Part shown: positions 1 to 8,909 of the stretch, one piece after another
Position numbering within the stretch: position 1 is the first letter of the stretch
Layout: every line of letters starts with the position of its first letter
Origin: Myroides sp. N17-2
GTDB lineage: Bacteria > Bacteroidota > Bacteroidia > Flavobacteriales > Flavobacteriaceae
NCBI RefSeq assembly: GCF_002286775.1
Contig: NZ_NSGJ01000008.1
Coordinates: 79,975 to 143,974 of the forward strand
Length of the DNA: 64,000 bases
Direction of reading: 5' to 3'
Notes under the pieces: generated by a model
What the model was told of the DNA's origin: nothing
Database searches by the model: none
The model's input: the letters and a program-made list of their open reading frames with translations, nothing else
Position numbers and translations under genes: made by a program

Positions 1-2
1 GT

Positions 3-656
3 AGAGGATGGAGAACATCTGTAGTAGATGTGAATGAAGGTACTTCAGGAGGATATAAAGAGGTTATTTTTGAGGTAACAGGAGAGGATGTTTATGGTAC
101 ATTAAAGTATGAAGCTGGAGTACACCGTGTACAACGTGTTCCTCAAACGGAAACACAAGGACGTGTACATACATCAGCAGCTACTGTAATGGTATTGCCA
201 GAAGCAGAAGAGTTCGATGTACAGATAGATATGAACGATGTTCGTGTTGACTTTTTCTGTTCATCAGGACCTGGAGGTCAGTCAGTAAATACAACTAAAT
301 CAGCTGTACGTATGACGCACATTCCTACTGGACTAGTAGCTCAATGTCAAGATGAGAAATCTCAACACAAGAATAAGGATAAAGCTTTAACTGTATTGCG
401 TTCTCGTTTATATGAGATGGAATTGGCAAAAAAGCAAGCAGAAGATGCTACTAAGCGTTCTTCTCAAGTAAGTAGTGGTGATAGATCTGCTAAGATTAGA
501 ACCTATAACTATCCTCAAGGACGTGTAACTGATCACCGTATAGGTCTTACGCTATATGATCTAGATGGTGTAATGAACGGTAATATTCAAAAAGTTATCG
601 ATGAGTTACAATTAGTTAGTAATACTGAGAAATTAAAAGAAGGAGACGTTTATTAA
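3..656 (+). CDS. prfA: Peptide chain release factor 1 (RF1), 3' part
   Basis: Class I release factor that reads UAA/UAG stop codons and triggers peptidyl-tRNA hydrolysis on the ribosome. The frame is open from the window edge, so the 5' part (about 140 codons) lies outside; a GTG at 30 is internal and not the start, because residues upstream ([13 protein letters not shown]) still match the RF family. The catalytic GGQ lies in [15 protein letters not shown], and the YKEVIFEV and GVHRVQRVP blocks are typical RF1/RF2 sequence. A hairpin terminator follows directly, so it ends its transcript before pyrF. RF1 rather than RF2 is inferred from overall resemblance. Confidence 0.93.
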   Translation, partial: RGWRTSVVDVNEGTSGGYKEVIFEVTGEDVYGTLKYEAGVHRVQRVPQTETQGRVHTSAATVMVLPEAEEFDVQIDMNDVRVDFFCSSGPGGQSVNTTKSAVRMTHIPTGLVAQCQDEKSQHKNKDKALTVLRSRLYEMELAKKQAEDATKRSSQVSSGDRSAKIRTYNYPQGRVTDHRIGLTLYDLDGVMNGNIQKVIDELQLVSNTEKLKEGDVY

Positions 657-676
657 TCGTCTTTATTAAATATTAT

Positions 677-711
677 AAACCACACTTGCTTATGTATAGT
701 GTGGTTTTTTT
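677..711 (+). terminator. Rho-independent terminator after prfA
   Basis: A perfect 10-bp stem (AAACCACACT / AGTGTGGTTT) with an 11-nt loop is followed by a run of T. It separates prfA from pyrF. Confidence 0.85.
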
Positions 712-731
712 TAAACTACAACTACTAAACA

Positions 732-1553
732 ATGACTACACAACAATTAATAGAACAAATCAGAGTAAAAAAATCCTTTCTATGCGTAGGATTAGATGTT
801 GATTTAGATAAAATACCTACTTTTTTATTAAAGGAGGAGGATCCTATATTTAGCTTTAATAAAGCGATTATAGATGCAACACATCAATACGCTGTCGCGT
901 ATAAACCAAATATTGCATTCTATGAGGCTTATGGTATTAAAGGGTGGATGTCATTAAAGAAAACGATAGAGTATATTAATGAGTATTATCCTGAACTGTA
1001 CACTATAGCAGATGCTAAACGTGGAGATATCGGAAATACGGCTTCTATGTATGCGAAGGCATTCTTTGAGGATATGTCTTTTGATAGTGTTACTGTAGCT
1101 CCTTATATGGGAAAAGATTCAGTAGAACCTTTCTTGGCTTTTAAAGATAAGCACACGATACTGTTAGCATTAACGTCTAATAAAGGAGCTTTTGATTTTC
1201 AAACAAAAGAAGTGGATGGTAAGCCTCTTTATCAGCAAGTATTAGAAACTTCTCAACAGTATGAGCATGCCGAAAACTTGATGTATGTAGTAGGGGCAAC
1301 AAAAGCGGAGTATTTTGAAGAGATTAGAAAAATAGTTCCAAATAGCTTTTTATTAGTACCTGGAGTAGGAGCGCAAGGTGGAAACTTGCAAGATGTGTGT
1401 AAATACGGATTAAATAAAAGTGTAGGATTACTAATCAATTCATCAAGAGGAATTATCTTTGCATCACAGGCGGAAGATTTTGCTGAGAAAGCAGGATTAG
1501 AAGCTAAGGCTATCCAGATAGAAATGGAGGAGATATTAAATAAAATGGTATGA
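732..1553 (+). CDS. pyrF: Orotidine 5'-phosphate decarboxylase
   Basis: Decarboxylates OMP to UMP, the last step of de novo pyrimidine synthesis, in the cytoplasm. The catalytic motif [11 protein letters not shown] (Asp-x-Lys-x-x-Asp type) is at about residues 97-107, and the phosphate-binding end [11 protein letters not shown] and SSRGI are present. At 273 residues it belongs to the longer type-2 PyrF group common in Bacteroidota. Its stop overlaps the next start by 4 nt (ATGA), so the two genes are translationally coupled. Confidence 0.96.
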   Translation: MTTQQLIEQIRVKKSFLCVGLDVDLDKIPTFLLKEEDPIFSFNKAIIDATHQYAVAYKPNIAFYEAYGIKGWMSLKKTIEYINEYYPELYTIADAKRGDIGNTASMYAKAFFEDMSFDSVTVAPYMGKDSVEPFLAFKDKHTILLALTSNKGAFDFQTKEVDGKPLYQQVLETSQQYEHAENLMYVVGATKAEYFEEIRKIVPNSFLLVPGVGAQGGNLQDVCKYGLNKSVGLLINSSRGIIFASQAEDFAEKAGLEAKAIQIEMEEILNKMV

Positions 1554-2350
1554 TAGTATTAAAAGATCAAATAGGGCAAGAGCATCGCTTCGAACAAGCA
1601 CCAAAAAGGATAATTTCGTTAGTTCCATCACAGACAGAGACATTATGTGATTTAGGATTAGAAGATGAGATTAAAGGAATAACTAAGTTCTGTGTACATC
1701 CTTATCACTTAGGTGTGGTTAAAATAAAAGTAGGTGGTACTAAGAAAGTGCATATAGAAAAGATAAAAGCACTTAACCCTGATATTATTATCGCTAATAA
1801 AGAGGAGAATACACTTGAGATTGTTGAGAGTCTTAAAGGGATTTGTCCTGTTTGGGTAACTGATGTAGTTACTTTAGAAGATAATAAGCAAATGATCGAA
1901 GATTTCGGTGTCTTGTTTAATAAAAGAACAGAAGCCAAAAAATGGAATGACAAGATAGATTTTGCTATTAAGGAATTTATGTCTTTCGTTAGCACAAGAG
2001 AGGAGCAGACATCTGCTTACTTTATCTGGAGAGAACCTTATATGGCAGCTGGAGACGATACGTTTATCAATACGCTGTTGACTCTAAATAAGTTTACGAA
2101 TGTATATGCTAATAGAGAAGGAAGATATCCTGAGATAGAGATTAGAAAAATGAGAATACAGGGTGATCCTGAATTAGTATTTTTGTCTTCTGAGCCTTAT
2201 CCGTTTAAGGAAGAGCACGCTTTTGAGATAGGAAGATGTTCACATCACGCAAAAACGATATTCGTAGATGGAGAGATGTTCTCGTGGCACGGTACCCATT
2301 TACACAATGCTTTTGAGTATTTTAAACAAATACATAAGCGTCTAGAGTAA
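1550..2350 (+). CDS. ABC-transporter substrate-binding protein, BtuF/TroA-like (helical backbone metal receptor)
   Basis: Resembles the periplasmic-binding fold of cobalamin/iron-siderophore receptors: [18 protein letters not shown] near the N-terminus and [13 protein letters not shown] around residue 80 are the family's signature blocks. At 266 residues it is about full length, but it lacks an obvious signal peptide or lipobox (it begins [18 protein letters not shown]). It would therefore act in the cytoplasm or lacks its normal export signal. No permease or ATPase is adjacent; it is co-transcribed with pyrF through a 4-nt overlap. The substrate is not predictable from the sequence. Confidence 0.8.
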   Translation: MIVLKDQIGQEHRFEQAPKRIISLVPSQTETLCDLGLEDEIKGITKFCVHPYHLGVVKIKVGGTKKVHIEKIKALNPDIIIANKEENTLEIVESLKGICPVWVTDVVTLEDNKQMIEDFGVLFNKRTEAKKWNDKIDFAIKEFMSFVSTREEQTSAYFIWREPYMAAGDDTFINTLLTLNKFTNVYANREGRYPEIEIRKMRIQGDPELVFLSSEPYPFKEEHAFEIGRCSHHAKTIFVDGEMFSWHGTHLHNAFEYFKQIHKRLE

Positions 2351-2370
2351 GTAAAATATATAAAATAAAA

Positions 2371-2401
2371 AGCCGAGTAGTCATCCTACTCGGCTTTTTT
2401 T
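2371..2401 (+). terminator. Rho-independent terminator of the pyrF operon
   Basis: Perfect 10-bp stem AGCCGAGTAG / CTACTCGGCT, 5-nt loop, then a T run. Confidence 0.92.
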
Positions 2402-2553
2402 AACTAACCCTAACTGTTATGAAATCAATCATTATTGATACAGCAAATATCAAAAAAATATTTGGATAGAGCAGTTAATCGAATGTTATAATAATGTTAT
2501 AGTTGTATTTTTGTTTAAAAAGTAATTTTTAATTCAAAAAATAAGCTATTTTG

Positions 2554-3333
2554 TTATTTATTCTTTGATTGTTTCTTTGTAGAATTATTTGATGTGTTAT
2601 TTTTAGAAGGGTTTGTTAGATTATCTTGAATTGCGAACACATCTTTTAGAAGTTTAGTATCTCTAGAGCCTGTAATGTTTTCTCTAATATTCTTTTCTTC
2701 TACAGCAATCATTTTAAACACACCGTCCATCGTCTGATTAGTGATATAATCTGTTAGGTTTGTAGGTACAGGAGAAACTAAAGGTAGAGCATTATATGTT
2801 GTTGACATCTTTTCCCATATCGCATCAGCACCTACATCAGATAATGAAGATTTGATTACAGGACTAAATTTTTCATAAAGACTCTTCGTTGTACTTTTCT
2901 TTAAATAATCCGTTGCAGCTGATTGACCACCGATAAGGATATCTTTTGCATCGTTAAACGTCATATTTTTTACAGCGTCAACAAATATAGGAGTAGCTTC
3001 TTTGACTGCATCTTCTGCAGCGCGATTGATTAGTGTTAATCCTTGATCTGCTAAGTTACCCATCCCTAGTTTACGCAAGGTCTTATCTACTTTTTGAAAT
3101 TCAGCAGGCATCACGATTTTTACAAGTTCATTTTTAAGAAAACCGTCTGGTTTAGCTAGTTTACTTACTTGTTCAGAAATTCCTTTGTCAAGAGCTTCTT
3201 TTAATCCTTTAGCCACTTTGTCTTGTGTAATACTGTTGATTAGGTTGCTTGTTTTGTTGTTCTGAGCATTAACGATAGGGGAATTAGCTAAAGCGCAAAA
3301 TAAGATGGCTGTAGCTATCATTGTCTTTTTCAT
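2554..3333 (-). CDS. DUF4197 family exported protein
   Basis: A 259-residue protein with a clear Sec signal peptide (MKKTMIATAILFCALANSPIVNA, cleavage before QNNK), so periplasmic. The body is mostly helical and matches the DUF4197 family as I remember it (LGMGNLADQG, FNDAKDILIGG, a SLYEKFSPVIKSSL block). The biochemical function of the family is unknown. The C-terminus is low complexity (KNNTSNNSTKKQSKNK). It follows the upstream minus-strand gene by 11 nt and is probably its operon partner. Confidence 0.8.
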   Translation of the reverse strand: MKKTMIATAILFCALANSPIVNAQNNKTSNLINSITQDKVAKGLKEALDKGISEQVSKLAKPDGFLKNELVKIVMPAEFQKVDKTLRKLGMGNLADQGLTLINRAAEDAVKEATPIFVDAVKNMTFNDAKDILIGGQSAATDYLKKSTTKSLYEKFSPVIKSSLSDVGADAIWEKMSTTYNALPLVSPVPTNLTDYITNQTMDGVFKMIAVEEKNIRENITGSRDTKLLKDVFAIQDNLTNPSKNNTSNNSTKKQSKNK

Positions 3334-3344
3334 AGTGAGTTTTA

Positions 3345-3878
3345 TTATTTTGTAATTGTATTTACTTCTAGTTTAATCGCTTGTCTGACAATTTCTAGTT
3401 TTTGTTCTATCTGTAGATTTTGGCTAACTAAGGTTTGTCTTAGTTGAGTTGCATTTGTGATATTAGGATTGGCACTAGTAACTTGGATTAGTGCTATAAT
3501 ATCATTTTTAGTTTGTATTAGTATCTGCCAAAGTTCATTGCTTACATAAACCTGTTGAGAGACATTGTAATCAAACTCTTGTTCTAAATGTGTGATAAGA
3601 TTGATCTGATATAGAGTTTTGTCTTCAGAATTAGGGTTTATTCTCAAAACAAGTTTCTTTAGATCAATGCGTTCAATAAGAATAATTAAACGTTCGAAAG
3701 CTTGTAGTTTCAGTGCTTGAAGATCAATAGTGTTTTGTGTTCTAAGTTTTTCTAATAGAAAAAGATCTTTCTTAGATTGATTTACTAATAATTTACTAAA
3801 AGACATATAGGCTACAGCTGCAGTAATTAAGGCAGGAATAGTATATGCGATAAGTTGTAAGATAAAATCCATACCCAT
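3345..3878 (-). CDS. Conserved membrane-anchored protein of unknown function
   Basis: 177 residues: one N-terminal transmembrane segment (about residues 5-27) followed by a long helical region (LFLEKLRTQNTIDLQALKLQAFERLIILIERI) likely to form a coiled coil in the cytoplasm. I do not recognise a named domain; similar proteins are conserved in flavobacteria. The start may be Met1 or Met3. A -7-like box (TACTTTTG on the minus strand, 3895-3902) lies just upstream, so this gene and the DUF4197 gene probably form one transcript. Confidence 0.7.
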   Translation of the reverse strand: MGMDFILQLIAYTIPALITAAVAYMSFSKLLVNQSKKDLFLLEKLRTQNTIDLQALKLQAFERLIILIERIDLKKLVLRINPNSEDKTLYQINLITHLEQEFDYNVSQQVYVSNELWQILIQTKNDIIALIQVTSANPNITNATQLRQTLVSQNLQIEQKLEIVRQAIKLEVNTITK

Positions 3879-3894
3879 TGCGATTATTTTTGAA

Positions 3895-3902
3895 CAAAAG
3901 TA
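3895..3902 (-). promoter_or_regulatory. Bacteroidota -7 box for the 3345-3878 gene
   Basis: TACTTTTG on the minus strand fits TAnnTTTG, 17 bp before the start codon. No clear -33 TTG is seen. Confidence 0.45.
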
Positions 3903-3947
3903 GGGAATATTATGTTTTATGTGCTAATTTTTATAGCAGTAAAAAAC

Positions 3948-3978
3948 TTGTTATAAAGGTATAGTAATCGTAATTTTG
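3948..3978 (+). promoter_or_regulatory. Promoter of the PcrA/UvrD-like helicase gene
   Basis: TTG (3948-3950), 20-bp spacer, TAATTTTG (3971-3978) matches the Bacteroidota -33/-7 pattern. The -7 box overlaps a TTG that could be read as an in-frame start, which argues for the ATG at 4000 instead. Confidence 0.6.
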
Positions 3979-3999
3979 ACACTTTCGAGTAAATTAGAT

Positions 4000-6336
4000 A
4001 TGCAAAATTATATAGATCAGTTAAATGAGGCTCAAAGAGCGCCTGTACTTCAAAAAGAAGGACCAATGATAGTAATCGCTGGAGCAGGATCAGGGAAAAC
4101 GAGGGTGTTGACTTTACGTATAGCTTATTTAATGCACCAAGGAGTGGATGCATTTAATATTCTATCACTGACCTTTACTAATAAGGCAGCTCGTGAAATG
4201 AAAGTGAGGATAGCCCAAATCGTAGGTAGTTCAGAAGCAAAGAACTTGTGGATGGGGACATTCCACTCTGTATTTGCAAAAATACTTAGAGCTGAGGCTG
4301 ATAAATTAGGGTATCCAAGTAACTTTACTATTTATGATTCTCAAGATAGTCAGCGTTTAATCGGGCAGGTTATTAAGGAGATGCAGTTAGATAGAGATAT
4401 CTATAAACCGAAAGAAATCTTAAGTAGAATATCGTCTTATAAGAATAGCTTAGTGACTGTAAAGGCTTATTTTAATAATCCTGAATTACAAGAAGCTGAT
4501 GCGATGAGTAAGAGACCTCGTATAGGGGAGATTTACAATAACTATGTAGAGCGCTGTTTTAAGTCAGGAGCAATGGACTTCGATGATTTGTTATTAAAGA
4601 CAAATGAGTTGTTGACACGTTTTCCTGATGTGTTATCTAAGTATCAAAATAGATTTAAATATATCTTAGTAGATGAGTACCAAGATACGAATCACTCACA
4701 ATATCTTATTGTTAAGGCGTTGTCAGATCGTTTTCACAATATCTGTGTGGTAGGTGATGATGCTCAGAGTATCTATGCTTTTAGAGGGGCAAATATTAAT
4801 AATATATTGAACTTCCAAAAAGATTATGAAGGGGTGCAAACGTATCGACTAGAGCAGAATTATCGTTCTTCTAGAAATATAGTAGAGGCAGCGAACTCTG
4901 TTATTGATAATAATAAGGTGAAGTTAGATAAAGTAGTATGGACTGCTAATGATAATGGACCAAAAATAAAAGTACACCGATCTTTAACAGATGGAGAGGA
5001 AGGACGTTTCGTAGCGTCAACAATCTTTGAAGAGAGGATGCAGAATCAAAAAAACAATAGTGATTTTGCTATTTTATACAGAACCAATGCGCAGTCACGT
5101 GCGATGGAGGATGCCTTGCGTAAAAAGGATATTCCTTATCGTATATATGGAGGGCTGTCATTCTATCAGCGTAAAGAGATTAAAGATGTACTGTGTTACT
5201 TAAGATTAGTAATTAACCCTAAGGATGAGGAAGCTTTAGTACGCGTGATAAACTATCCTGCTAGAGGTATTGGTAATACGACATTAGATAAGCTTACTAT
5301 AGCAGCTAATCACTATAAGAGATCTATATTCGAGGTGATGGAACACATCGATAAGATAGACTTAAAGATTACTGCTGGAACTCGAAATAAGTTGAGTGAC
5401 TTTAGTAATATGGTTAAGGCGTTTCAAGCATTAGAAACTACAATGGATGCGTATCAGTTAACAGAGCATATCGTTAAGAAAACTGGACTGGTACAAGAGA
5501 TGCGAAAAGATACTACGCCTGAGGGAATCACTCGTATGGAAAATATAGAGGAACTTTTAAATGGTATTAAAGACTTTATCGATGGGCAAAAAGAAGTAGA
5601 TGGGGCTAGAGGAGCTTTAAGTGAGTTTATGGAAGATGTGGCATTAGCTACAGATCTAGATAAGGATACAGGTGATGATGATAGAGTGGCGTTAATGACT
5701 ATTCACTTGGCTAAGGGACTTGAGTTTCCTACAGTATTCTGTGTAGGGATGGAGGAAGATTTGTTTCCAAGTGCGATGAGTATGAATACGAGAAGTGAGT
5801 TAGAGGAGGAGAGAAGGTTATTCTATGTGGCGTTAACTCGTGCAGAGCATCAAGCCTATCTTACTTATGCTCAATCTAGATATAGATGGGGTAAATTAGT
5901 AGATAGTGATCCTTCTCGCTTTATAGAAGAGATCAAGGATGAATATCTAGAGTATTTGACTCCTGTAGAAACTAATTATAGATATAAGCCAACGATTAAT
6001 GCGGATATATTCGGTGATGTAGATAAGAGTAAATTAAGGTTGACAAAACCTGTGGGAGGTAATCCTCCTGCTTACATCACAGATAATGAAGAGCCAAAAG
6101 AGAATAGAAATATTAGGAAGCTTAAGCCAATGGATTCTTCAAGTGCGAAGGTGACAAGTCTGACAAATGGGAATCAAGATCTAGTGGTCGGTCAGAATGT
6201 GATGCACGAACGTTTCGGTAGAGGTACCATTATCGGATTAGAAGGTATGGGAGCAGATAAGAAAGCAGAGATACGATTCGATGTAGGTGGGATTAAAAAA
6301 CTACTTCTGAGATTTGCTAAGCTTCAAGTTTTATAG
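4000..6336 (+). CDS. ATP-dependent DNA helicase, UvrD/PcrA type
   Basis: Superfamily 1A 3'-5' helicase for nucleotide excision/mismatch repair and replication-conflict resolution. Seen: Walker A GAGSGKT (residues 28-34), motif Ia TFTNKAA, Walker B DEYQDTN, motif III GDDAQSIYAFRGA, motif IV QNYRSS, motif VI YVALTRAE. The tail (QNVMHERFGRGTI, KAEIRFDVGG) is the PcrA-type C-terminal extension. The ATG at 4000 is chosen over an upstream TTG because the -7 box overlaps that TTG; the product is 778 residues. A Sua5-like gene follows 29 nt downstream. Confidence 0.95.
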   Translation: MQNYIDQLNEAQRAPVLQKEGPMIVIAGAGSGKTRVLTLRIAYLMHQGVDAFNILSLTFTNKAAREMKVRIAQIVGSSEAKNLWMGTFHSVFAKILRAEADKLGYPSNFTIYDSQDSQRLIGQVIKEMQLDRDIYKPKEILSRISSYKNSLVTVKAYFNNPELQEADAMSKRPRIGEIYNNYVERCFKSGAMDFDDLLLKTNELLTRFPDVLSKYQNRFKYILVDEYQDTNHSQYLIVKALSDRFHNICVVGDDAQSIYAFRGANINNILNFQKDYEGVQTYRLEQNYRSSRNIVEAANSVIDNNKVKLDKVVWTANDNGPKIKVHRSLTDGEEGRFVASTIFEERMQNQKNNSDFAILYRTNAQSRAMEDALRKKDIPYRIYGGLSFYQRKEIKDVLCYLRLVINPKDEEALVRVINYPARGIGNTTLDKLTIAANHYKRSIFEVMEHIDKIDLKITAGTRNKLSDFSNMVKAFQALETTMDAYQLTEHIVKKTGLVQEMRKDTTPEGITRMENIEELLNGIKDFIDGQKEVDGARGALSEFMEDVALATDLDKDTGDDDRVALMTIHLAKGLEFPTVFCVGMEEDLFPSAMSMNTRSELEEERRLFYVALTRAEHQAYLTYAQSRYRWGKLVDSDPSRFIEEIKDEYLEYLTPVETNYRYKPTINADIFGDVDKSKLRLTKPVGGNPPAYITDNEEPKENRNIRKLKPMDSSSAKVTSLTNGNQDLVVGQNVMHERFGRGTIIGLEGMGADKKAEIRFDVGGIKKLLLRFAKLQVL

Positions 6337-6365
6337 TAAATTTAAGTACACTAATAATAGTAATT

Positions 6366-6986
6366 ATGTCACAGTTTATAAAGATCTATCCTGAGAATCC
6401 AAGTGAGAAAGAGATAGATAAAGTGGTAAAGGTATTAAGAGATGGAGGATTAGTTATCTATCCAACGGATACTGTGTATGGATTAGGATGTGATATTTCG
6501 AATTCAAAGGCATTAGAGAAGATCGCTAAGATAAAAGGAATTAAGTTAGAAAAGGCTAATTTTTCTTTTATATGTCACGACTTGAGTAATATCTCTAATT
6601 ATGTTAAGCAGATAGATACTTCTACTTTTAAGATACTTAAAAAGGCTTTACCGGGGCCATATACATTCATATTACCTGGAAATAATGACTTGCCTAAGGA
6701 TTTTAAAAAGAAAAAGACGGTAGGTATCCGTGTTCCGGATAATAATATAGCACGAGAGATAGTGAAGAAACTTGGCAATCCTATAGTGTCTACTTCTATA
6801 TATGATGAGGATGAGATATTAGAATATACTACAGATCCGGAGTTGATCTTTGAGAAATGGCAAAATATTGTAGATGTGGTTATTGATGGTGGATATGGAA
6901 CAAATGAAGCCTCTACTGTAATCGATTTGTCAGGAGATGAACCAGAAGTAATCAGGGTAGGTAAAGGGGATACTGATATCTTCTAA
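6366..6986 (+). CDS. L-threonylcarbamoyladenylate synthase (Sua5/YciO/YrdC family)
   Basis: Makes threonylcarbamoyl-AMP from Thr, bicarbonate and ATP for the t6A modification of tRNA. The YrdC-domain hallmarks are present: GGLVIYPTDTVYGLGCD (residues 28-44), KPF-like region FSFICHDL, PGPYTFILP, and VGIRVPD. At 206 residues it is a YrdC/YciO-size protein without the Sua5 C-terminal domain. It is closer in look to YciO-type members, so the t6A role is likely but not certain. Confidence 0.85.
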   Translation: MSQFIKIYPENPSEKEIDKVVKVLRDGGLVIYPTDTVYGLGCDISNSKALEKIAKIKGIKLEKANFSFICHDLSNISNYVKQIDTSTFKILKKALPGPYTFILPGNNDLPKDFKKKKTVGIRVPDNNIAREIVKKLGNPIVSTSIYDEDEILEYTTDPELIFEKWQNIVDVVIDGGYGTNEASTVIDLSGDEPEVIRVGKGDTDIF

Positions 6987-7086
6987 AAGAATAGAGTAAA
7001 ATTAAAGAACAAATAATTAACAAGGTTAATTTACAGTTGCAAAGCATATAAACTTAATTAAATTAGGGTTTTTCAAACTGAATTGT

Positions 7087-7094
7087 TATTTTTG
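7087..7094 (+). promoter_or_regulatory. -7 box upstream of sucC
   Basis: TATTTTTG matches TAnnTTTG, 35 bp before the sucC start codon. The -33 element is not obvious. Confidence 0.5.
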
Positions 7095-7129
7095 TAACTG
7101 TTTAAATTAAAAGCTAAACGTATCACACT

Positions 7130-8323
7130 ATGAATTTACATGAATTTCAAGGTAAAGAAATATTAGCTAGCTACGGTGTAAGAGTACAACGTGGATTAGT
7201 AGCTAACAACGCGGAAGAAGCAGTTGAAAAAGCAAAACAACTTACAGAAGAAACTGGAACAAGTTGGTATGTAATTAAAGCTCAAATCCATGCAGGAGGA
7301 AGAGGTAAAGGAGGAGGAGTTAAGTTGGCTAAAAACTTAGACGAAGTAAAAACAATCGCTGGTAACATTATCGGTATGGATTTAATTACTCCGCAAACTC
7401 CACCAGAAGGTAAAAAAGTTAATCGCGTATTAGTTGCTGAGGACGTTTACTACCCAGGAGAAAGTGAAGTTAGTGAGTTTTACATGTCTGTATTACTTGA
7501 TAGAGCTAAAGGACGTAACATGATTATGTATTCTACTGAAGGTGGAATGGATATCGAAGAAGTTGCTGAAAATACTCCACACTTAATCTTTAAAGAAGAA
7601 ATTGATCCTGCTGTAGGATTACAAGGATTCCAAGCTAGAAGAATTGCTTTTAACTTAGGATTATCTGGAAACGCACACAAAGAAATGGTTAAGTTCGTTG
7701 ATGCTTTATATAGAGCATATATCGGAAGTGACTCTTCTATGTTTGAGATCAACCCAGTATTAAAAACTTCAGATAATATGATTTTAGCTGTTGATGCAAA
7801 AGTTACTCTTGATGATAACGCATTATACAGACAAAAAACATACGCTGAATACAGAGATACAACTGAAGAAAGAGCAATCGAAGTAGAAGCTAAAGAAGCT
7901 GGATTAAACTACGTAGATTTAGATGGTACTGTAGGATGTATGGTTAACGGAGCTGGATTAGCGATGGCTACTATGGATTTAATTAAGTATGCTGGTTTCG
8001 AACCTGCTAACTTCTTAGACGTAGGAGGAACTGCTGATGCTAAACGTGTTGAAATCGCTTTCCGTATTATCTTAAAAGATCCTAATGTAAAAGCTATTTT
8101 GATTAACATCTTCGGAGGAATCGTTCGTTGTGACCGTGTTGCTCAAGGAGTTGTTGATGCTTACAAAAACATGGGTGATGATATCCAGGTGCCAATCATC
8201 GTTCGTTTACAAGGAACAAATGCTGAATTAGCAAAAGAAATTATTGATCAATCAGGTATGCCAATCTTATCTGCTATCGCTTTCCAAGAAGCTGCAGACC
8301 AAGTTAAAGCTGCTTTATCATAA
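7130..8323 (+). CDS. sucC: Succinate-CoA ligase (ADP-forming) beta subunit
   Basis: TCA-cycle enzyme subunit: ATP-grasp domain binding nucleotide and Mg, plus the C-terminal CoA-ligase domain. Seen: [17 protein letters not shown] at the N-terminus, [19 protein letters not shown] (ATP-grasp glycine loop), EINPVL, and the [13 protein letters not shown] phosphate-binding helix. The 397-residue length is normal. It stands alone between its own promoter and terminator; sucD is not in this window. Strong codon bias (AAC, TTA, GTT runs) suggests high expression. Confidence 0.97.
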   Translation: MNLHEFQGKEILASYGVRVQRGLVANNAEEAVEKAKQLTEETGTSWYVIKAQIHAGGRGKGGGVKLAKNLDEVKTIAGNIIGMDLITPQTPPEGKKVNRVLVAEDVYYPGESEVSEFYMSVLLDRAKGRNMIMYSTEGGMDIEEVAENTPHLIFKEEIDPAVGLQGFQARRIAFNLGLSGNAHKEMVKFVDALYRAYIGSDSSMFEINPVLKTSDNMILAVDAKVTLDDNALYRQKTYAEYRDTTEERAIEVEAKEAGLNYVDLDGTVGCMVNGAGLAMATMDLIKYAGFEPANFLDVGGTADAKRVEIAFRIILKDPNVKAILINIFGGIVRCDRVAQGVVDAYKNMGDDIQVPIIVRLQGTNAELAKEIIDQSGMPILSAIAFQEAADQVKAALS

Positions 8324-8341
8324 TTGATTATAAAGTTATAG

Positions 8342-8374
8342 AAAAAGGCGAACTCACTGAGTTCGCCTTTTTTA
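8342..8374 (+). terminator. Terminator of sucC
   Basis: Strong inverted repeat AAAAAGGCGAACT ... AGTTCGCCTTTTT followed by T residues. Confidence 0.9.
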
Positions 8375-8410
8375 GTATATCTCCTTTTCTGAAAAGATAG
8401 AGGGGAAATA

Positions 8411-8446
8411 AAAAAAGCTATTCAGTTTAGTGAATAGCTTTTTTTT
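8411..8446. terminator. Bidirectional terminator between sucC and the DUF1456 gene
   Basis: Stem AAAAAAGCTATTCA / TGAATAGCTTTTTT with loop GTTTAG. A-run and T-run flanks let it work in both directions; it most directly ends the minus-strand DUF1456 transcript. Confidence 0.85.
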
Positions 8447-8877
8447 TATTTTGATTTTTTACCATTGTTGAATTTAATTCCAGCTAATGGATGAGCTAAG
8501 TCCTTTTTGTTAAAAGTGCTTTTCTTTTTATTGTCTGCAGCAGATTTGTTAGCAGGCTTAGCGTAAGATTTACCTTTATTCTCAGTTTTCTTCTGTTCTT
8601 TAAAGGGCTTTACTTCAGCTTTATTAGATGTAAGTACTTCCGTTGGGTTTTTAGGATCTTCTTTAGTACCTCTTAAGTGGATAACTAATCCGTTTAAGAA
8701 GTTTCTAAGGATTTGATCTCCACATTCTACGTATTTAGGATGATCCTCATTTCTAAAAAGGCTTCCAACTTCAGCTTTCGAAATTCTAAAATCAACTAAC
8801 TCTAGGATCTCTACTATTTGATCGTCGCGTAATTGTAAAGCGACTCTCAGTTTCTTTAATATATCGTTATTGTTCAT
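8446..8877 (-). CDS. DUF1456 family protein (YehS-like)
   Basis: 143 residues. Two short YehS-type repeats are visible: NNDILKKLRVALQLRDDQIVEILEL (residues 2-26) and a second around the Cys in YVECGDQILRNFLNGLVIHLRG. The C-terminal half is lysine/asparagine-rich and probably disordered. Function of the family is unknown; a nucleic-acid-binding role is sometimes suspected from the basic tail. A -7 box (TACCTTTG, minus strand) lies 15 bp upstream. Confidence 0.82.
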   Translation of the reverse strand: MNNNDILKKLRVALQLRDDQIVEILELVDFRISKAEVGSLFRNEDHPKYVECGDQILRNFLNGLVIHLRGTKEDPKNPTEVLTSNKAEVKPFKEQKKTENKGKSYAKPANKSAADNKKKSTFNKKDLAHPLAGIKFNNGKKSK

Positions 8878-8891
8878 TCAATGTCTTTTTG

Positions 8892-8899
8892 CAAAGGTA
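8892..8899 (-). promoter_or_regulatory. -7 box of the DUF1456 gene
   Basis: TACCTTTG on the minus strand matches TAnnTTTG, just upstream of the start codon. Confidence 0.5.
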
Positions 8900-8909
8900 A
8901 TTAAAATAT

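Noticed and set aside
30..32. GTG start of prfA at 30
   Set aside because: The reading frame and RF1 similarity continue upstream to the window edge; the gene is truncated.
3976..3999. TTG start for the helicase
   Set aside because: It overlaps the -7 box TAATTTTG; ATG at 4000 is better.
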